Assembly (NCBI GenBank): GCA_023614405.1
Contig: CM042694.1
Span: forward strand, 93,045,285-93,109,284
Direction: 5' to 3'
Origin: Avena insularis
Lineage: Eukaryota; Streptophyta; Magnoliopsida; Poales; Poaceae
Length of the DNA stretch: 64,000 bases
Below are positions 1 to 11,498 of this stretch, piece after piece. Below the pieces are notes generated by a model, which saw only the letters and a program-made list of their open reading frames with translations, did no database searches and had not been told where the DNA came from. Every line of letters starts with the position of its first letter. Within the stretch, counting starts at the first letter, position 1. A program made the position numbers and the translations under genes.

Positions 1-1215
1 ATCCAGCTAGGGTCCATGTGTTGCGGCACCTGCCTGGCGCTGCAGAAGAGCAACCTCATCAGAACAAAGAAAAAATTCTTCGAGCACAACGGAGGCGTCA
101 TCTTGCAGCAACAGATGCGGTCGTACAGCAGCAGCAGTAGCACCGCCCGTGGAGCCACCACCGGTGGGTTCAAGATATTCTCCGCCCAAGATCTCAACAA
201 GGCCACAAACAACTTCGCAGCCGACCGGATCCTCGGCCGTGGCGGACACGGCATCGTTTATAAAGGTGTCCTCCCAGATAGTTCGGTGGTGGCCATCAAG
301 AAGTCCAAGATGATGGAGGAGGCCGAGACCAAGGAGTTCACCAGGGAAATGCTCATCCTCTCCCAGATCAACCACCGGAACATCGTCAAGCTTCTCGGTT
401 GCTGTCTCGAGGTGGAGGTGCCGATGTTGGTATATGAGTATGTCTCAAATGGCACCCTCCACCACTACATCCATGGCGGCAAGGGCCTAGACGCTCACAC
501 GTCCCTGGACACTCGTATACGGATAGGGGCCGAGTCGGCGGAGGCATTGGCCTACATGCACACATCGGCATCGCCACCGATCCTCCACGGCGACATCAAG
601 ACGGCCAACATCCTGCTCGACGGCAACCTCACTGCAAAAGTAACGGACTTTGGGGCGTCAAAGCTAGCTCCAAACGACGAAGCCGAGGTCATCGCCACGC
701 TAGTGCAAGGCACATGTGGGTACCTAGACCCGGAATACCTTATGACATGCAAGCTGACCGACAAGAGCGACGTGTATAGCTTTGGCGTCGTGGTGTTGGA
801 GCTGCTGACCAGGAAGAAGGTGTTGTCTTTCGATGGCCCAGAAGAAAATAGAAGCCTTGTGTCGCGTTTCGTGATGGCCATGAAGGCCGGACGACATGAT
901 GAGCTCATGGACGACAAGGTGAGGAGCGAGATGGGGCCCGAGGCACTGGAAGAGGTCACACACCTTCTAATGCGATGCGTGAGCATGAATGGCGAGGAGA
1001 GGCCAGGGATGAAGGAGGTTGCACAGAGGTTGCAGGGACTGAGGAGATACCAGCGGCTTCCATGGGGCCAAGCTAGTGGTCGTGATTCGGAGCAGGAGGA
1101 GGAGGAGAATAAGAGATTGCTTGGCACGAGGCGGCAAGGTGATGTGGACTACAAGTTCAAACCGCGTGACGTGCTTCATATCGAGGGTGCTAGTGCATAC
1201 AATTATAGCTCGTAG
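1..1215 (+). CDS. Wall-associated-kinase-like receptor kinase, cytoplasmic part (5' partial)
   Basis: Serine/threonine kinase of the plant WAK/WAK-like receptor family, which signals from the cell wall or plasma membrane. The frame is open to the window edge; the first Met is at 16, but the signal peptide, extracellular region and membrane helix expected of the family must lie upstream. Counting from that Met: juxtamembrane stretch with FFEHNGG, glycine loop GRGGHGIVYKG at 74-84, ATP-anchoring Lys 95 in VAIKK, catalytic loop HGDIKTANILL with Asp193, DFG at 211-213, then the activation loop with GTCGYLDPEY. Glycine replaces the Arg before the catalytic Asp (non-RD), as is common in WAKs. The acidic tail ends at the TAG at 1213. 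No internal stops or frameshifts, so the seen part looks intact. An AATAAA-like signal lies about 70 bp after the stop. WAK-type kinase assignment is firm; the exact subfamily and ligand are not readable. Confidence 0.93.
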   Translation: MQLGSMCCGTCLALQKSNLIRTKKKFFEHNGGVILQQQMRSYSSSSSTARGATTGGFKIFSAQDLNKATNNFAADRILGRGGHGIVYKGVLPDSSVVAIKKSKMMEEAETKEFTREMLILSQINHRNIVKLLGCCLEVEVPMLVYEYVSNGTLHHYIHGGKGLDAHTSLDTRIRIGAESAEALAYMHTSASPPILHGDIKTANILLDGNLTAKVTDFGASKLAPNDEAEVIATLVQGTCGYLDPEYLMTCKLTDKSDVYSFGVVVLELLTRKKVLSFDGPEENRSLVSRFVMAMKAGRHDELMDDKVRSEMGPEALEEVTHLLMRCVSMNGEERPGMKEVAQRLQGLRRYQRLPWGQASGRDSEQEEEENKRLLGTRRQGDVDYKFKPRDVLHIEGASAYNYSS

Positions 1216-2053
1216 GTCAACCGTTTTAATATTATGCACCACGGTTATTACAAAGTTGTCTTATATATAATGCTTTTCACACCGAAAATAAATATATATA
1301 CAAATGTTATTGGATCTCGGAAACTTACATACGCTGAGGATAGACTAACAAATGTTTGAAATCTTTTCCATTGAATATGACGTTCAGAAGAAATACTTAC
1401 TTGGCCCTAGACTTACATCGTGAAACGCTTTGTTACGACAGTTGACAACGGTGCAATTGTCGCAAGGGGCTGACGTGTTGTGTTGAAATTTACGTGAGAG
1501 TGGTAAATTCTTTGTGGATTCTATGTGTAGAGCCAGCCCGGTCCTGAGATTTTACGGGTCCGGGGCAAAGATAAAAGTCAAGGGCCCTTCTCTATATCTT
1601 TGGGTTATCGCGGTGGGCACGACAAAGTCTCTGCTAAATCCGGGAGTGCGTCTAATGAAGTGCAATAGACATTCTAATTATTCTTTAATAGTTAATATTC
1701 ATCCTACAATCGAGTTCATTAACAAAACTTATATCATCTCATCCCCTAATCTGTTCAAAGGGAAAAAAAAACTTTTTGCTCTAACCTCAGACATGGGTTA
1801 CTCCGACCCACGATACCAAAAAAAAGAAAATAAAAAGACTGATTTCTTCCTCCTTGCGACCTCTCTCTCTTTCCTTTCTCTAAACTTGACCAAATATTCC
1901 ATCTAAATCCACCGCTTGCCATGCCTAATCTGATTGTATATCATCAAAAATTGAAAACTCTATACTAGCTAACGTCCATACCTCTCTTTTTTCCTTTGAT
2001 TAAAGCCCCATGGTGTCCTAATTTTACATCTACTTGTTCCCATTTACCAACAA
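1216..2053. other. 3' flank of the kinase gene, no recognised gene
   Basis: AT-rich sequence with probable 3' UTR in its first 100 bp. A 130-codon open frame at 1514-1906 has no recognisable domain and a low-complexity, AT-driven composition, so I do not call it a gene. Confidence 0.5.
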
Positions 2054-2084
2054 CTAGCATGGTGGCCCTCGCAAATGCGAGGGC
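2054..2084 (-). mobile_element. Helitron-type 3' terminus
   Basis: Read on the minus strand this is a perfect 9-bp stem hairpin (2065-2084, two-base loop, so 7-8 bp in practice), then seven bases, then CTAG (2057-2054) abutting a T in the flank. That is the layout of a Helitron 3' end: a hairpin shortly before CTRR, with insertion before a T. The element body would extend to the right. Its 5' TC end and any RepHel gene were not found, so length and autonomy are unknown. Confidence 0.55.
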
Positions 2085-3604
2085 ACCGGACGTATTTGAT
2101 AATGAATAATATTGTTTCGTCTATATCCTATTATACAATTATATAAATTATGGGCAGTTTAGCCGTCACAAATGTTATGCTAAATAAAAATATCTCTTGT
2201 TAATAATGATGTAGTATTTCGCGTGAAACCAGATATGTTTTAATTTTATAGTATCATATAATAAAAAAATGATGTTCGATCAGTGTCAAATTTCTAGCCA
2301 TCAACTTTTTGCGAAATATTTTTCTCAAGTTAGAAACTTGATACTATAATGTACATGCCGTTCTAGTTTTAAATAAAAATATATGCATATATTTGTTATA
2401 GGTTAGTTGTAAATGCTTAGTTTAATTATTTGTTAGGGATTCTATATTAAAAATATATTAGTGACATGTAGTGCTTATGGCATTATCTCATTTATAGATA
2501 AGACAAACTCAATATCTCATATAAATTGTCGAATGGCTTGCTTGAGGGATCATCGGGTCTGTCTGTATGTTTTTCTTTTTTTCCGTTCACATTGGGCTTT
2601 TAGTGTATAATAGTTGATAGTTTGTCTCACTTTAGATTCTTCCATACACTCTTGATAATTTTGTAATTTACCTTGAGTCCAAATATAATTCTATCATTAA
2701 GGTTTTGAATATTGTCTAGGGGTTCGGGCTTTGTTAGAGATGACATCGTGCGGTAGTATAACATATGCACTTGTGGTTCGTAAAAGTCTATCGACTGCAC
2801 CATGTTTTTCTTGTGTCATCATTTATGCCCCTCGAATTAGTACGTACCATAAATATAAATTCATGCAAAGTGTTTAATAAAATAAATAAAAACACTAATG
2901 TAGAGTATGGTCATTATTTACTGTTTTCTACTATTTTGTTGGATGCATTGTGACCAAGTCTTTCTTCCATCGTTCATACAAATTCCGCTCTGATAAATTA
3001 CGTATTAGTTGCAACCCAAAGTCTTAAAATTTTCAATGTCTCCTTTTTAGTACATACATATATAGAGGGGAATTCCTAGTGCCATATTGGTCTAGGATTC
3101 TAATTCTAATACATAAATAGAAAAGTTAATAAGATTATGTATAGAGAATATTCAAAACGTTGCCCAAGAGCATATGCTCCCACTTACAAAAGACATTTCA
3201 AATGTCAATAAAACTCTAATTTTTTTTATCACATTGACATGCTCATGTCCTATTTCCACACATAAAGTTCCATTTGTTGTGATGTATGTAAAAACAAATT
3301 TGGTGATCCATGAATAGCTTCTTCCAGCATAGCCTTTTATCATTTTCGTAAGACACGATATATGTCCTTTCTTCACGGACGTTTGTAGACATGCAAAAGA
3401 TTGCACATATGTACACAGTCCAAAAAAATATTTTTTTATGAAAGTTCTATTCATCCGGAAGCATAAGTGCCTAGGAGCCTAAACACAACCCTCTATGTAG
3501 TCAACTTGTTTTATGTGTATAATGCAGTATGTCGGTGAAATATTACATAAGTAGAGAAAATCTTTAAAGAAATGATAGTAACATGATGGAATCTCATGGC
3601 AGAT
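2085..3604. other. AT-rich intergenic DNA, probably in part Helitron body
   Basis: No coding region is supported; the open frames are short and in AT-rich sequence. The left part is probably the body of the Helitron ending at 2054, but I see no 5' end to close it. Confidence 0.4.
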
Positions 3605-3949
3605 TGTTACACAATCGCGCAGCAAAAAGTAGATCAAACGAAGAACAAGAACATAGATTTTTACGTGAAAACCCTTGCGGGAAAAAACCACGGAACGCAC
3701 GACTACGTATCACTATAATTGGGAGGAGTATTATAATACACGAGAGGACAAACCCTCTACGTGCTATCAATATGGTGGAACTCTCTCAATCTAATCTATG
3801 ACTACCTGACACTATATAAAGGGGCAAACAACTCTCTTTCTTGGCGGACATGAAATAGAGTTGTAGATGTGCTACGTCTAGCACGGTTGGCACGCCGTAG
3901 TCCGTCAGGAATCCTTCTGTAGTACATAGGATTCAGATCATATTCAACA
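3605..3949 (-). repeat. 3' LTR of the non-autonomous element
   Basis: 345 bp, TGTTAC... to ...CAACA. It is colinear with 12295-12640 with scattered substitutions and single-base indels, so the insertion is not recent. Confidence 0.87.
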
Positions 3950-5109
3950 AACTCTACCTTGAGCCAAAATCCCTTATAAAAGTCATAGATAGCATTCAAC
4001 TCCTCAATTAAAGTCATCACAAGTAAACCTTGTGCTTTGTAACGTCCATAGGACTAATAAACTTCTCACGAAGTCACATTGAGCAAATCAAACGGTAGGT
4101 CGTCCAAAAACAACACAGCTATCAAGAAAGCAGACAAACAAACTTGAGTCTTCCATAACATCCAAAAACTGAAATTGCTCAATCATCAAATGACATAAGT
4201 CATCATATCTCCTGTGGTGCTTGAGTAAGCGCAAAGCTCATAGTGCAACATCTTGGTGCACATAACATTGTGAAAAACTTATCTCATGGAATCTGAACGT
4301 GCTAAAAAAGCACAAACCTCGACAAACAATATTCATGCAAGAGCATCTGGTACGGAGGACATCTCGTACACCAAAAACTGTCGTCTTGTAATGGTTGATA
4401 AAAAATCCATGACATGGTCAAGAACTGTCTATATAGAACAAAGGTAGATGTAGGAAACTTCTCAACATGCCTTCTCAACATGCAACGAAGCTTAAACACT
4501 ACAATAGACCCCTCTTAAAAGAGCAAAGACAACTGAACAATGTTGTAGTATCTAGCAGAAAATAAACCTCCTCTTGCACCTTAAACTGATCCTCATCACG
4601 AATTTGAATAACGAAGACAAAAACCTTCACATGCATAACAGCAAAAACTCTGGAGAGAAAAGAGTATATGCTAGCTACCAACAGGCTTAATAATCACCTC
4701 CTCCATAATATTTTTATTTTATTTCTGAATTGTGTTCTTCATATAATCATAGCAATATAACACCTTGAATTTGCATCCACAATATCTCTCGTATAAAAGC
4801 CATTGAATATGAACAATCATAAACTTACTTGAACTTCCAGCCTCCAAATAAGATAAAACCCAAGAACGAACGAGTCGTCATAGAACGCCGCAAGTAGAAC
4901 CGCCATAATGTTGAGCCCAAACTGTAGTACAGACTGTCCGCGGCAGCACTACTGGCCATGATTACCAAACACGTAATCAGCCAATTGTATGACAGGCTTC
5001 AACAAACTCCACCTTGAACCGAATACTATCAAAAACGATGATCATCTCAGCGGCAAATCATCGAACATAGGTGGCGCGGGTAGAACCAGTATTGGGACCG
5101 AGATAGAGC

Positions 5110-5500
5110 TGTTAGGTTGATCTCCCGTTCGGGCCCAACGGCCCGAACAAACCTTGGACTCGCGCCCTGATCGGGGGCGCCCAACGTCGCAATCGTTGGT
5201 GGGCCCCCGTCGCGCAGCGCAATAAATAGAGGTGGGGGCCGGGGGCACGAACGCCAAGGTTCGTCGTGCCCACTCACCCCACCGAAAACCCCAAAACCCT
5301 AGCCACCGATCGGCTTGCGCTGTAGCGGCGGGAATCACCCCCTCTCCGCCGCCACCACTCCGACGAGCCCGATGGCGAGCTCATCCTCGACGCCTAAGAC
5401 CGATGGTATGCATCCATCTCTTCCTCTCCCTCTCTGTAAGCAAGACAGAATCTCTAAGAAAGTCACTACCGTCTAGATCTCGAGCAAGATAAGTCCAACA
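5110..5500 (+). repeat. 5' LTR of Copia element
   Basis: 391 bp, TGTTAGG... to ...CCAACA. A TATA-like AATAAATA at 5221-5228 lies about 145 bp before an ATG at 5372 that appears to be the gag start. A splice-donor-like GTATGC follows at 5406. A GC-rich inverted repeat (CGTTCGGGCC / GGCCCGAAC) lies near 5127-5150. Confidence 0.94.
5221..5228 (+). promoter_or_regulatory. TATA-like box of the Copia 5' LTR
   Basis: AATAAATA followed by GC-rich sequence. It is the only TATA-like sequence between the LTR start and the in-LTR ATG; the second copy is at 11219-11226. Assigned from position only. Confidence 0.5.
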
Positions 5501-6782
5501 ATGGTATCAGAGCCGATGCTCTGTAGATCTACTCGTGTAGAATTGCAAAGGCAAAGAACAATTAGAGGCTAGGGTTTCTAGAAGCGCCGCCGCGAGGCCG
5601 CGCCGTTCCCCTCGATCCCGACGCATCGGCAAGCCGAGGTCGGGAAGAAGAACACCCCATCAGATCGAAACCCTAACCCCTAAGATGCAACCGGAATTTT
5701 TCGGGAAGAAACAAACAAAAGAAATAAGCCTCCAGATCCCGTATTCCCCTAGTCCCCTCTTCCCCGAATCGAAGCAAAATAAAAAGCAAAAGAAAGGGGC
5801 AGCCCCAGAAATCCCACAGCCCACCTCAGAGAAACCACCGGCACGCTGGAAGGCGCGCCATCGCACCGCTTGATGGCGCGCGCCCACTCGGTGGACGCGA
5901 CCGCCAGGCGAGGGACGCGCCGCAAATCTCTGTTTGCATCGTTGCTTGCGGGGTAGGGTGGTGGTGGATGGGAAGAGATGGAGGGGCTAGCAGTGAGCGG
6001 GAGGGGCTCGTCGGCGCTGCGCCGGTGCGGCCACCTCGCCTCGCTCGCGAGTCCGCGGCCGCCTCACCTCGCTCGAGTGAGAGCGCCGCCAGAGAGCAGT
6101 CGCTCGCGGGGCAGAGGGGGAGAAATGACCTAGGGTTCGCCCTGGGGTCGGGGGGGGCACCCGTTTTGTTGCTCCGACGCTCGCGGGTGGCCGTCCGATC
6201 CAGGGTTTGGCGATGGACGGCCAGGATCGAGGCGCGGGGCGACGGCTGGGCCATGCAGGCCGCGATGCCGATGGGCAGGCCTGACAGCCATGTCGCTGTA
6301 TTCGCCATTGCTGTTTCGCGTCTTGGCGTTAGATAAGTTGGCGGGCCGTGGCGGCGTGGGCCGATGTGGGCAAGAACTGCTGTATAAGTCTGTTCACTGT
6401 TTTTTCTTATTTACAGAAACTTTTATTGTCTGTTTTTAATAGATTTTCACATGTTTTTTCTGTAGCATTTTTTTTCCAACGAAAATTTTGCTTAGAAAGT
6501 AACATAATAACAGTAAAGTTTCTGTAAAGAAGTAAAGTTGATGATTTTATTTCGCTGCAAGAATTAATTGCTTAAATGCAATAGAGTAAGATTTTAATTT
6601 TTGATAGTGCTTATTTTATTTGACAACCAACGTTGTTAGTAAAATTTTCACTATGAATAGTAAGTTTTATCCATGTTAGTTATATTTCTGCCCAACGGTG
6701 ATGTAGTATTAATATGGAGAAGTTTCATGTCTTAATTTGACCAACGTTGAATTAACTCGTTTTAATGATGTTTTGCTTTCAG
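5406..6782 (+). other. Putative intron spanning LTR end, primer site and leader
   Basis: Donor G|GTATGC at 5406 and acceptor TTTTGCTTTCAG at 6771-6782. Removing it joins the LTR-encoded start to gag in phase. It contains the primer site and about 1.27 kb of leader with no gag homology, so the spliced RNA could be translated but not reverse transcribed. Both borders are conserved in the second Copia element of the window. Confidence 0.65.
5502..5513 (+). other. Primer-binding site of Copia element
   Basis: TGGTATCAGAGC one base after the 5' LTR. TGGTATCAGAGC is the usual plant Copia site complementary to initiator methionine tRNA. Confidence 0.9.
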
Positions 6783-9700
6783 GCAATCCTATGAGCTTTA
6801 TCTCGGCCATTGAGCCCCTCAACGGAGGGAACTACGGCTCATGGCGAGAGAAGGTAGAGATGGGGCTTGCCCTGCTTGACCTAGACTTGGCACTGATTGA
6901 AGCCTGTCCTAAAGAACACATCGACCCGTCGTATGTGAAAAAAGAAAATGAAGAGGACTTTAAGAAAAGGGTCAGTGACCATGCTCCGATAAGAATGAAG
7001 TACGACCTTGAGCGTGCAAAGTGGGACTCTTCCAATAGGAAGTGCCTAATGGTCATTAAGAGCTCCATCATGGAAGCTATAAGGGGAGCAATCCCAGAGT
7101 GCACCACAGTCAGTGAATACCTGAAAAGGGTAGAGAGTCAGTTTACTGGGTCCTCCAAGGCCTATGCAAGCTCACTTATCAAGAAGCTTGTCACCACAAG
7201 ATACACTGGTGGTGGTGTTAGGGACCACATCTTGCGAATGAGCAACATGTCTTCCAAGCTCAAGCCTATGGGCATGGAGCTCCCAGATGAGTTCATCATT
7301 CATCTTATCTTTGCCTCGCTGCCAATCCAGTTTGAAGCTTTTGCTGTGAACTACAATGCACAGCCAGAAACGTGGGGCATCGAGAAGATGATGACCATGT
7401 GCGTCCAAGAGGAAGAGAGGCTGAAGGGGCAGTCCGGTGATTCCGTGAACTACTTGAGCCCAACCAAGAAGAGGAACTTTCAGGGTTCCAAGCCCCAAGG
7501 GAAACCTCAGGGGCATCCCTATTCTTCCAGGCCACATGGAAAGGATCCTGAACATCAGGCACAGGAAGTGGACAAGGACACCTGCAGGTGGTGCAAGGAG
7601 AAGGGCCACTACATGAGTGACTGTGTGAGCTTCCTAAAGCATCTGTGCAAGAAAGGTGAGGATTTAATTACTTTTGTTGATGAATCACTATTTTTAAGTT
7701 ATGCAAAATCTACTTGGTGGATTGACTCAGGTGCGACTGTTCATGTTGCTAATTCATTACAGGGATTCCGTATGAGAAGGACCCTACAAAGAGGAGAAAG
7801 AAGCATTAAAGTAGCAAACGGCGTTCAAGCTGAAGTCGAAGCCATTGGAGATCTTCCTTTAGAGTTGTCGAATGGCTTTGTACTTTCATTAGTAGATGTT
7901 CTTTATGTACCCTCTTTGCATCTAAACTTGATAAGTGTGTCGCGTTTAGACGACTGTGGTTTTGCTTGCCATTTTGGCGATGGTCAATGTAAAATCAAAT
8001 TGAATAATCAGATTGTTGGTCTTGCCTTCAGACAAGACAAGCTTTATTATTATCACCGTGAAAATGTGAATGAAATAAGCGTTGAGAATAAGAATGCCTC
8101 CTCATCCCTGAATGGAAAGAGTAAGAGGAAAAGAATTGATGAAGTCTCATCGAAATTATGGCACTGTCGTTTAGGCCATATTTCGAGGGGGAGAATAGAA
8201 CGCTTAGTAAAAGAATCAATTCTTCCACCTCTAGAATTTTCAAATTCAGAGCAATGCATCGATTGCATTAAAGGAAAGTTTGTAAAGAACATTAAGAAAG
8301 GCGCCAAAAGAAGCACAGGAGTACTAGAAATAATTCATACGGATATATGCGGTCCGTTTCCTGTGACATCTGTGGATGGCTATGACTCTTTCATAACATT
8401 CACGGATGACTATTCGCGTTATGGTTACATTTATCCTATTAAAGAACGCGTTGAAGCCTTTGGATAAATTCAAGATATTTAAGGCTGAAGTGGAAAATCA
8501 GCATAGTTTAAAGATTAAAGTAGTAAGGTCCGACCGTGGAGGCGAATACTACGGCCGGCATACCCCATATGGCCAAGTTCCGGGACCTTTTGCGAGGTTT
8601 CTACAGGAACATGGTATAGTCGCCCAGTATCCAACACTGGGCGAGCCTCAGCAGAATGGAGTAGCTGAAAGAAGAAACCATACCTTGATGGATATGGTGA
8701 GAAGTATGTTAAGTTACTCCACCTTACCGATTGGTTTGTGGATGGAGGCGTTAAAAACCGCCATTCACATACTTAATCGAGTCCCAAGTAAATCGGTGTC
8801 TAAAACACCATATGAGTTATGGACTAGTCGCGAACCTTCACTCAATTATTTGCGAGTGTGGGGTTGCCCAGCTGAGGCAAAGCTCTTCAACCCAAGCCTT
8901 GGGAAGTTGGATCCCAAGACAGTGACTTGCCATTTTATTGGCTATCCAGATAAGTCCAAAGGCTATCGTTTCTACTGTCCAGACAGATATACTAAGTTTG
9001 TAGAAACGAGACACGCTGTGTTTTTGGAGGATCAGATGATCAGGGGGAGCACGGTATCCCGAGAAATCAACCTTGAGGAGAAGCGGGTGCATGCACCCAC
9101 TCCGATGATTCAGGAACCATTTTTCTCGATACCTGCTGCTGCACCGACACATGACAATGTCGATGTGACACCTGCTGTTGGTTCTCCTGTGGTAACAATG
9201 AATGAAAATGAAGATCCCGTTACCACAAATGAGGGGGAGCCGCAACAGCCCCACATCGAGAATGTGCCAGAAGGTGAGGCCCTTAGAAGGTCTCAAAGAA
9301 CTAGAAAGCCAGCTATTCCTAATGATTTTGAGATCTATGTCAGTGAAGAAGTTCAAATGGAGGGTGATCCCACCACATTTGAAGAAGCCATTAAAAGTCC
9401 TCACTCATCGAAGTGGCTTGAAGCCATGGAAGATGAGATGAGATCCATGAGTAGCAACAAAGTCTGGGATTTAGAAGAAGTTCCTAAAGGAGCCAAAACG
9501 GTAGGCTGTAAATGGGTCTACAAAACCAAATGTGACTCTAGAGGGAATATTGAAAGATATAAGGCACGACTTGTTGCTAAGGGCTTCACCCAAAGAGAAG
9601 GAATAGATTACAATGAGACATTTTCTCCAGTCTCAAGTAAGGATTCTTTTAGAATCATAATGGCTTTAGTGGCACACTACAATTTAGAATTGCATCAGAT

Positions 9701-11101
9701 GGATGTAAAGACGGCATTCCTAAATGGAGACTTGGAAGAAAATGTCTACATGGCACAACCCAAGGGTTTTGTTGTGGAAGGAAAAGAGCGCATGGGATGT
9801 CGTCTGAGAAAGTCCATTTATGGATTAAAACAGGCCTCCAGGCAATGGTACTTGAAGTTCCATGAAACAATAAGGAAGTTTGGGTTTGATGAGAATGAGG
9901 AGGACAACTGCGTATATGCAAAGTTCAAGAATGGGAAATTCATTTTCCTTATCCTGTATGTGGATGACATTCTACTCGCTAGTAGTGATGTTAGTCTACT
10001 ACTGGAGACGAAGAAGTTCTTGTCCTCAAACTTTGATATGAAAGATCTTGGTGAAGCTTCATTCGTTCTAGGAATTGAAATTCACCGAGATAGACAAAAG
10101 GGGATTTTAGGGTTATCGCAGAAGGCATACTTGGAGAAGATTCTGAAGAAATATAGTATGCATGCGAGTAATCCTACGCCTGCTCCTATAGTCAAGGGCG
10201 ATAGATTTGGGAACTTTCAGTGTCCCAGGAACCAATATGAGATCGATCAAATGAAAGCGGTTCCATATGCTTCTGCTGTCGGAAGCTTGATGTATGCTCA
10301 AGTATGTACACGCCCTGACTTAGCTTTTGTTACCGGGGTACTTGGCAGATTCCAAAGTAATCCAGGAATAGACCACTGGAAAATGGTGAAGAAGGCATTG
10401 CGTTATGCAAAAGGCACAAAAGGCCTCATGCTAACATATAGAAGAACTGATTCTCTTGAGATAGAAGGGTATTCAGATGCAGACTATGCGGGAGATGTAG
10501 ATGAAAGAAAATCCACGTCAGGATATGTGTTTACTCTCGCAGGTGGAGCTATATCGTGGAAAAGCTCTAAGCAAACCATCACGGCATCGTCCACGATGGT
10601 AGCTGAGTATGTAGCATGTTATGAGGCCACGGGGCAGGCAAACTGGTTAAAGAAGTTTATACCCGGGTTGAGAGTGGTAGACAGCATTCAAAGACCACTC
10701 AAGATGTACTGCGACAATGAGCCAGCAGTATTCTATGCTCACAACAATAAGTCAAGTGTTGCTGCCAAACACATTAACATTAAGTTTTATGTTGTGAAAG
10801 AAAGAATCCAGGATCATACCATAAGTTTAGAGCATATAAGTACAAAAGAGATGCTCGCGGATCCGCTCACAAAAGGCTTACCACCCAGTGTGTTCAGAGA
10901 ACACTTAGCCGGCATGGGTTTAAGGGAAAGCCTATGATACCTGGATATTAAGGGCCTAGTATGAGAATCTGTTTCAAATAGAGAGGTGTATAGTGGCTGT
11001 TGAATCGATGGTGCGTAACTGACCATTATGACGAGACATGCTCTATATGTTGATCTGTGATGAAATAGGTACCAAAGTATAAGTTAAGTGAAAGATGAGA
11101 T

Positions 11102-11113
11102 CAAGGGGGAGAA
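11102..11113 (+). other. Polypurine tract of Copia element
   Basis: AAGGGGGAGAAT-type purine run directly before the 3' LTR, where plus-strand DNA synthesis is primed. Confidence 0.88.
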
Positions 11114-11498
11114 TGTTAGGTTGATCTCCCGTTCGGGCCCAACGGCCCGAACAAACCTTGGACTCGCGCCCTGATCGCGTAGCGCCATAATCGTTGGTGG
11201 GCCCCCGTTGCGCAGCGCAATAAATAGAGGTAGGGGCCGGGGGCACGAACGCCAAGGTTCGTCGTGCCCACTCACCCCACCGAAAACCCCAAAACCCTAG
11301 CCACCGATCGGCTTGCGCTGTAGCGGCGGGAATCACCCCCTTTCCGCCGCCACCACTCCGACGAGCCCGATGGCGAGCTCATCCTCGACGCCTAAGACCG
11401 ATGGTATGCATCCATCTCTTCCTCTCCCTCTCTGTAAGCAAGACAGAATCTCTAAGAAAGTCACTACCGTCTAGATCTCGAGCAAGATAAGTCCAACA
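11114..11498 (+). repeat. 3' LTR of Copia element
   Basis: 385 bp, nearly identical to 5110-5500 apart from a six-base deletion with adjacent changes near 11172-11190. It keeps the in-LTR ATG and the donor-like site. Confidence 0.94.

Larger units (their letters stand above)
5372..10937 (+). pseudogene. Copia gag-pol polyprotein, spliced 5' exon, frameshifted
   Basis: Encodes the capsid and enzymes for retrotransposition. Proposed first exon 5372-5405 lies in the LTR and second exon begins at 6783; GT/AG borders join in frame (Asp-Gly-Asn-Pro). An ATG at 6791 could start a version lacking the first 15 residues. In order: UBN2-type gag, CCHC knuckle (CX2CX4HX4C, about 7582-7623), protease DSGAT (about 7724), integrase HHCC (8155-8275), integrase core with TDICGP near 8340, then an extra base in a T run at about 8459 that ends the frame at 8467. 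The next frame carries the rest of integrase ([16 protein letters not shown]), RT with YVDD at 9957-9968, and RNase H with SDADYAGD, ending at TGA 10935-10937. Apart from this shift the frame is long and clean, so the lesion is recent or a base-call error. I do not know whether the element uses a programmed shift; the related - element lacks the extra base here. Confidence 0.9.
5110..11498 (+). mobile_element. Nearly intact Copia retrotransposon
   Basis: Complete Ty1/Copia-type element of about 6.4 kb. LTRs 5110-5500 and 11114-11498 flank a primer site (5502) and a purine tract (11102), with a five-base target duplication AGAGC (5105-5109 and 11499-11503). Domain order gag, protease, integrase, reverse transcriptase, RNase H is diagnostic of Copia. 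It landed in the internal domain of the surrounding non-autonomous element, so it is younger than that element. The two LTRs differ by one six-base deletion with a few substitutions beside it and about three other substitutions. The main lesion is a single-base frameshift in the integrase region. Confidence 0.95.

Noticed and set aside
552..1127. 191-codon frame antisense to the kinase gene
   Set aside because: It is a complement shadow of a conserved GC-rich kinase exon and has no motif of its own.
1514..1906. 130-codon frame after the kinase gene
   Set aside because: AT-rich, lysine- and asparagine-heavy by composition, no domain, no promoter. Possibly transposon-derived.
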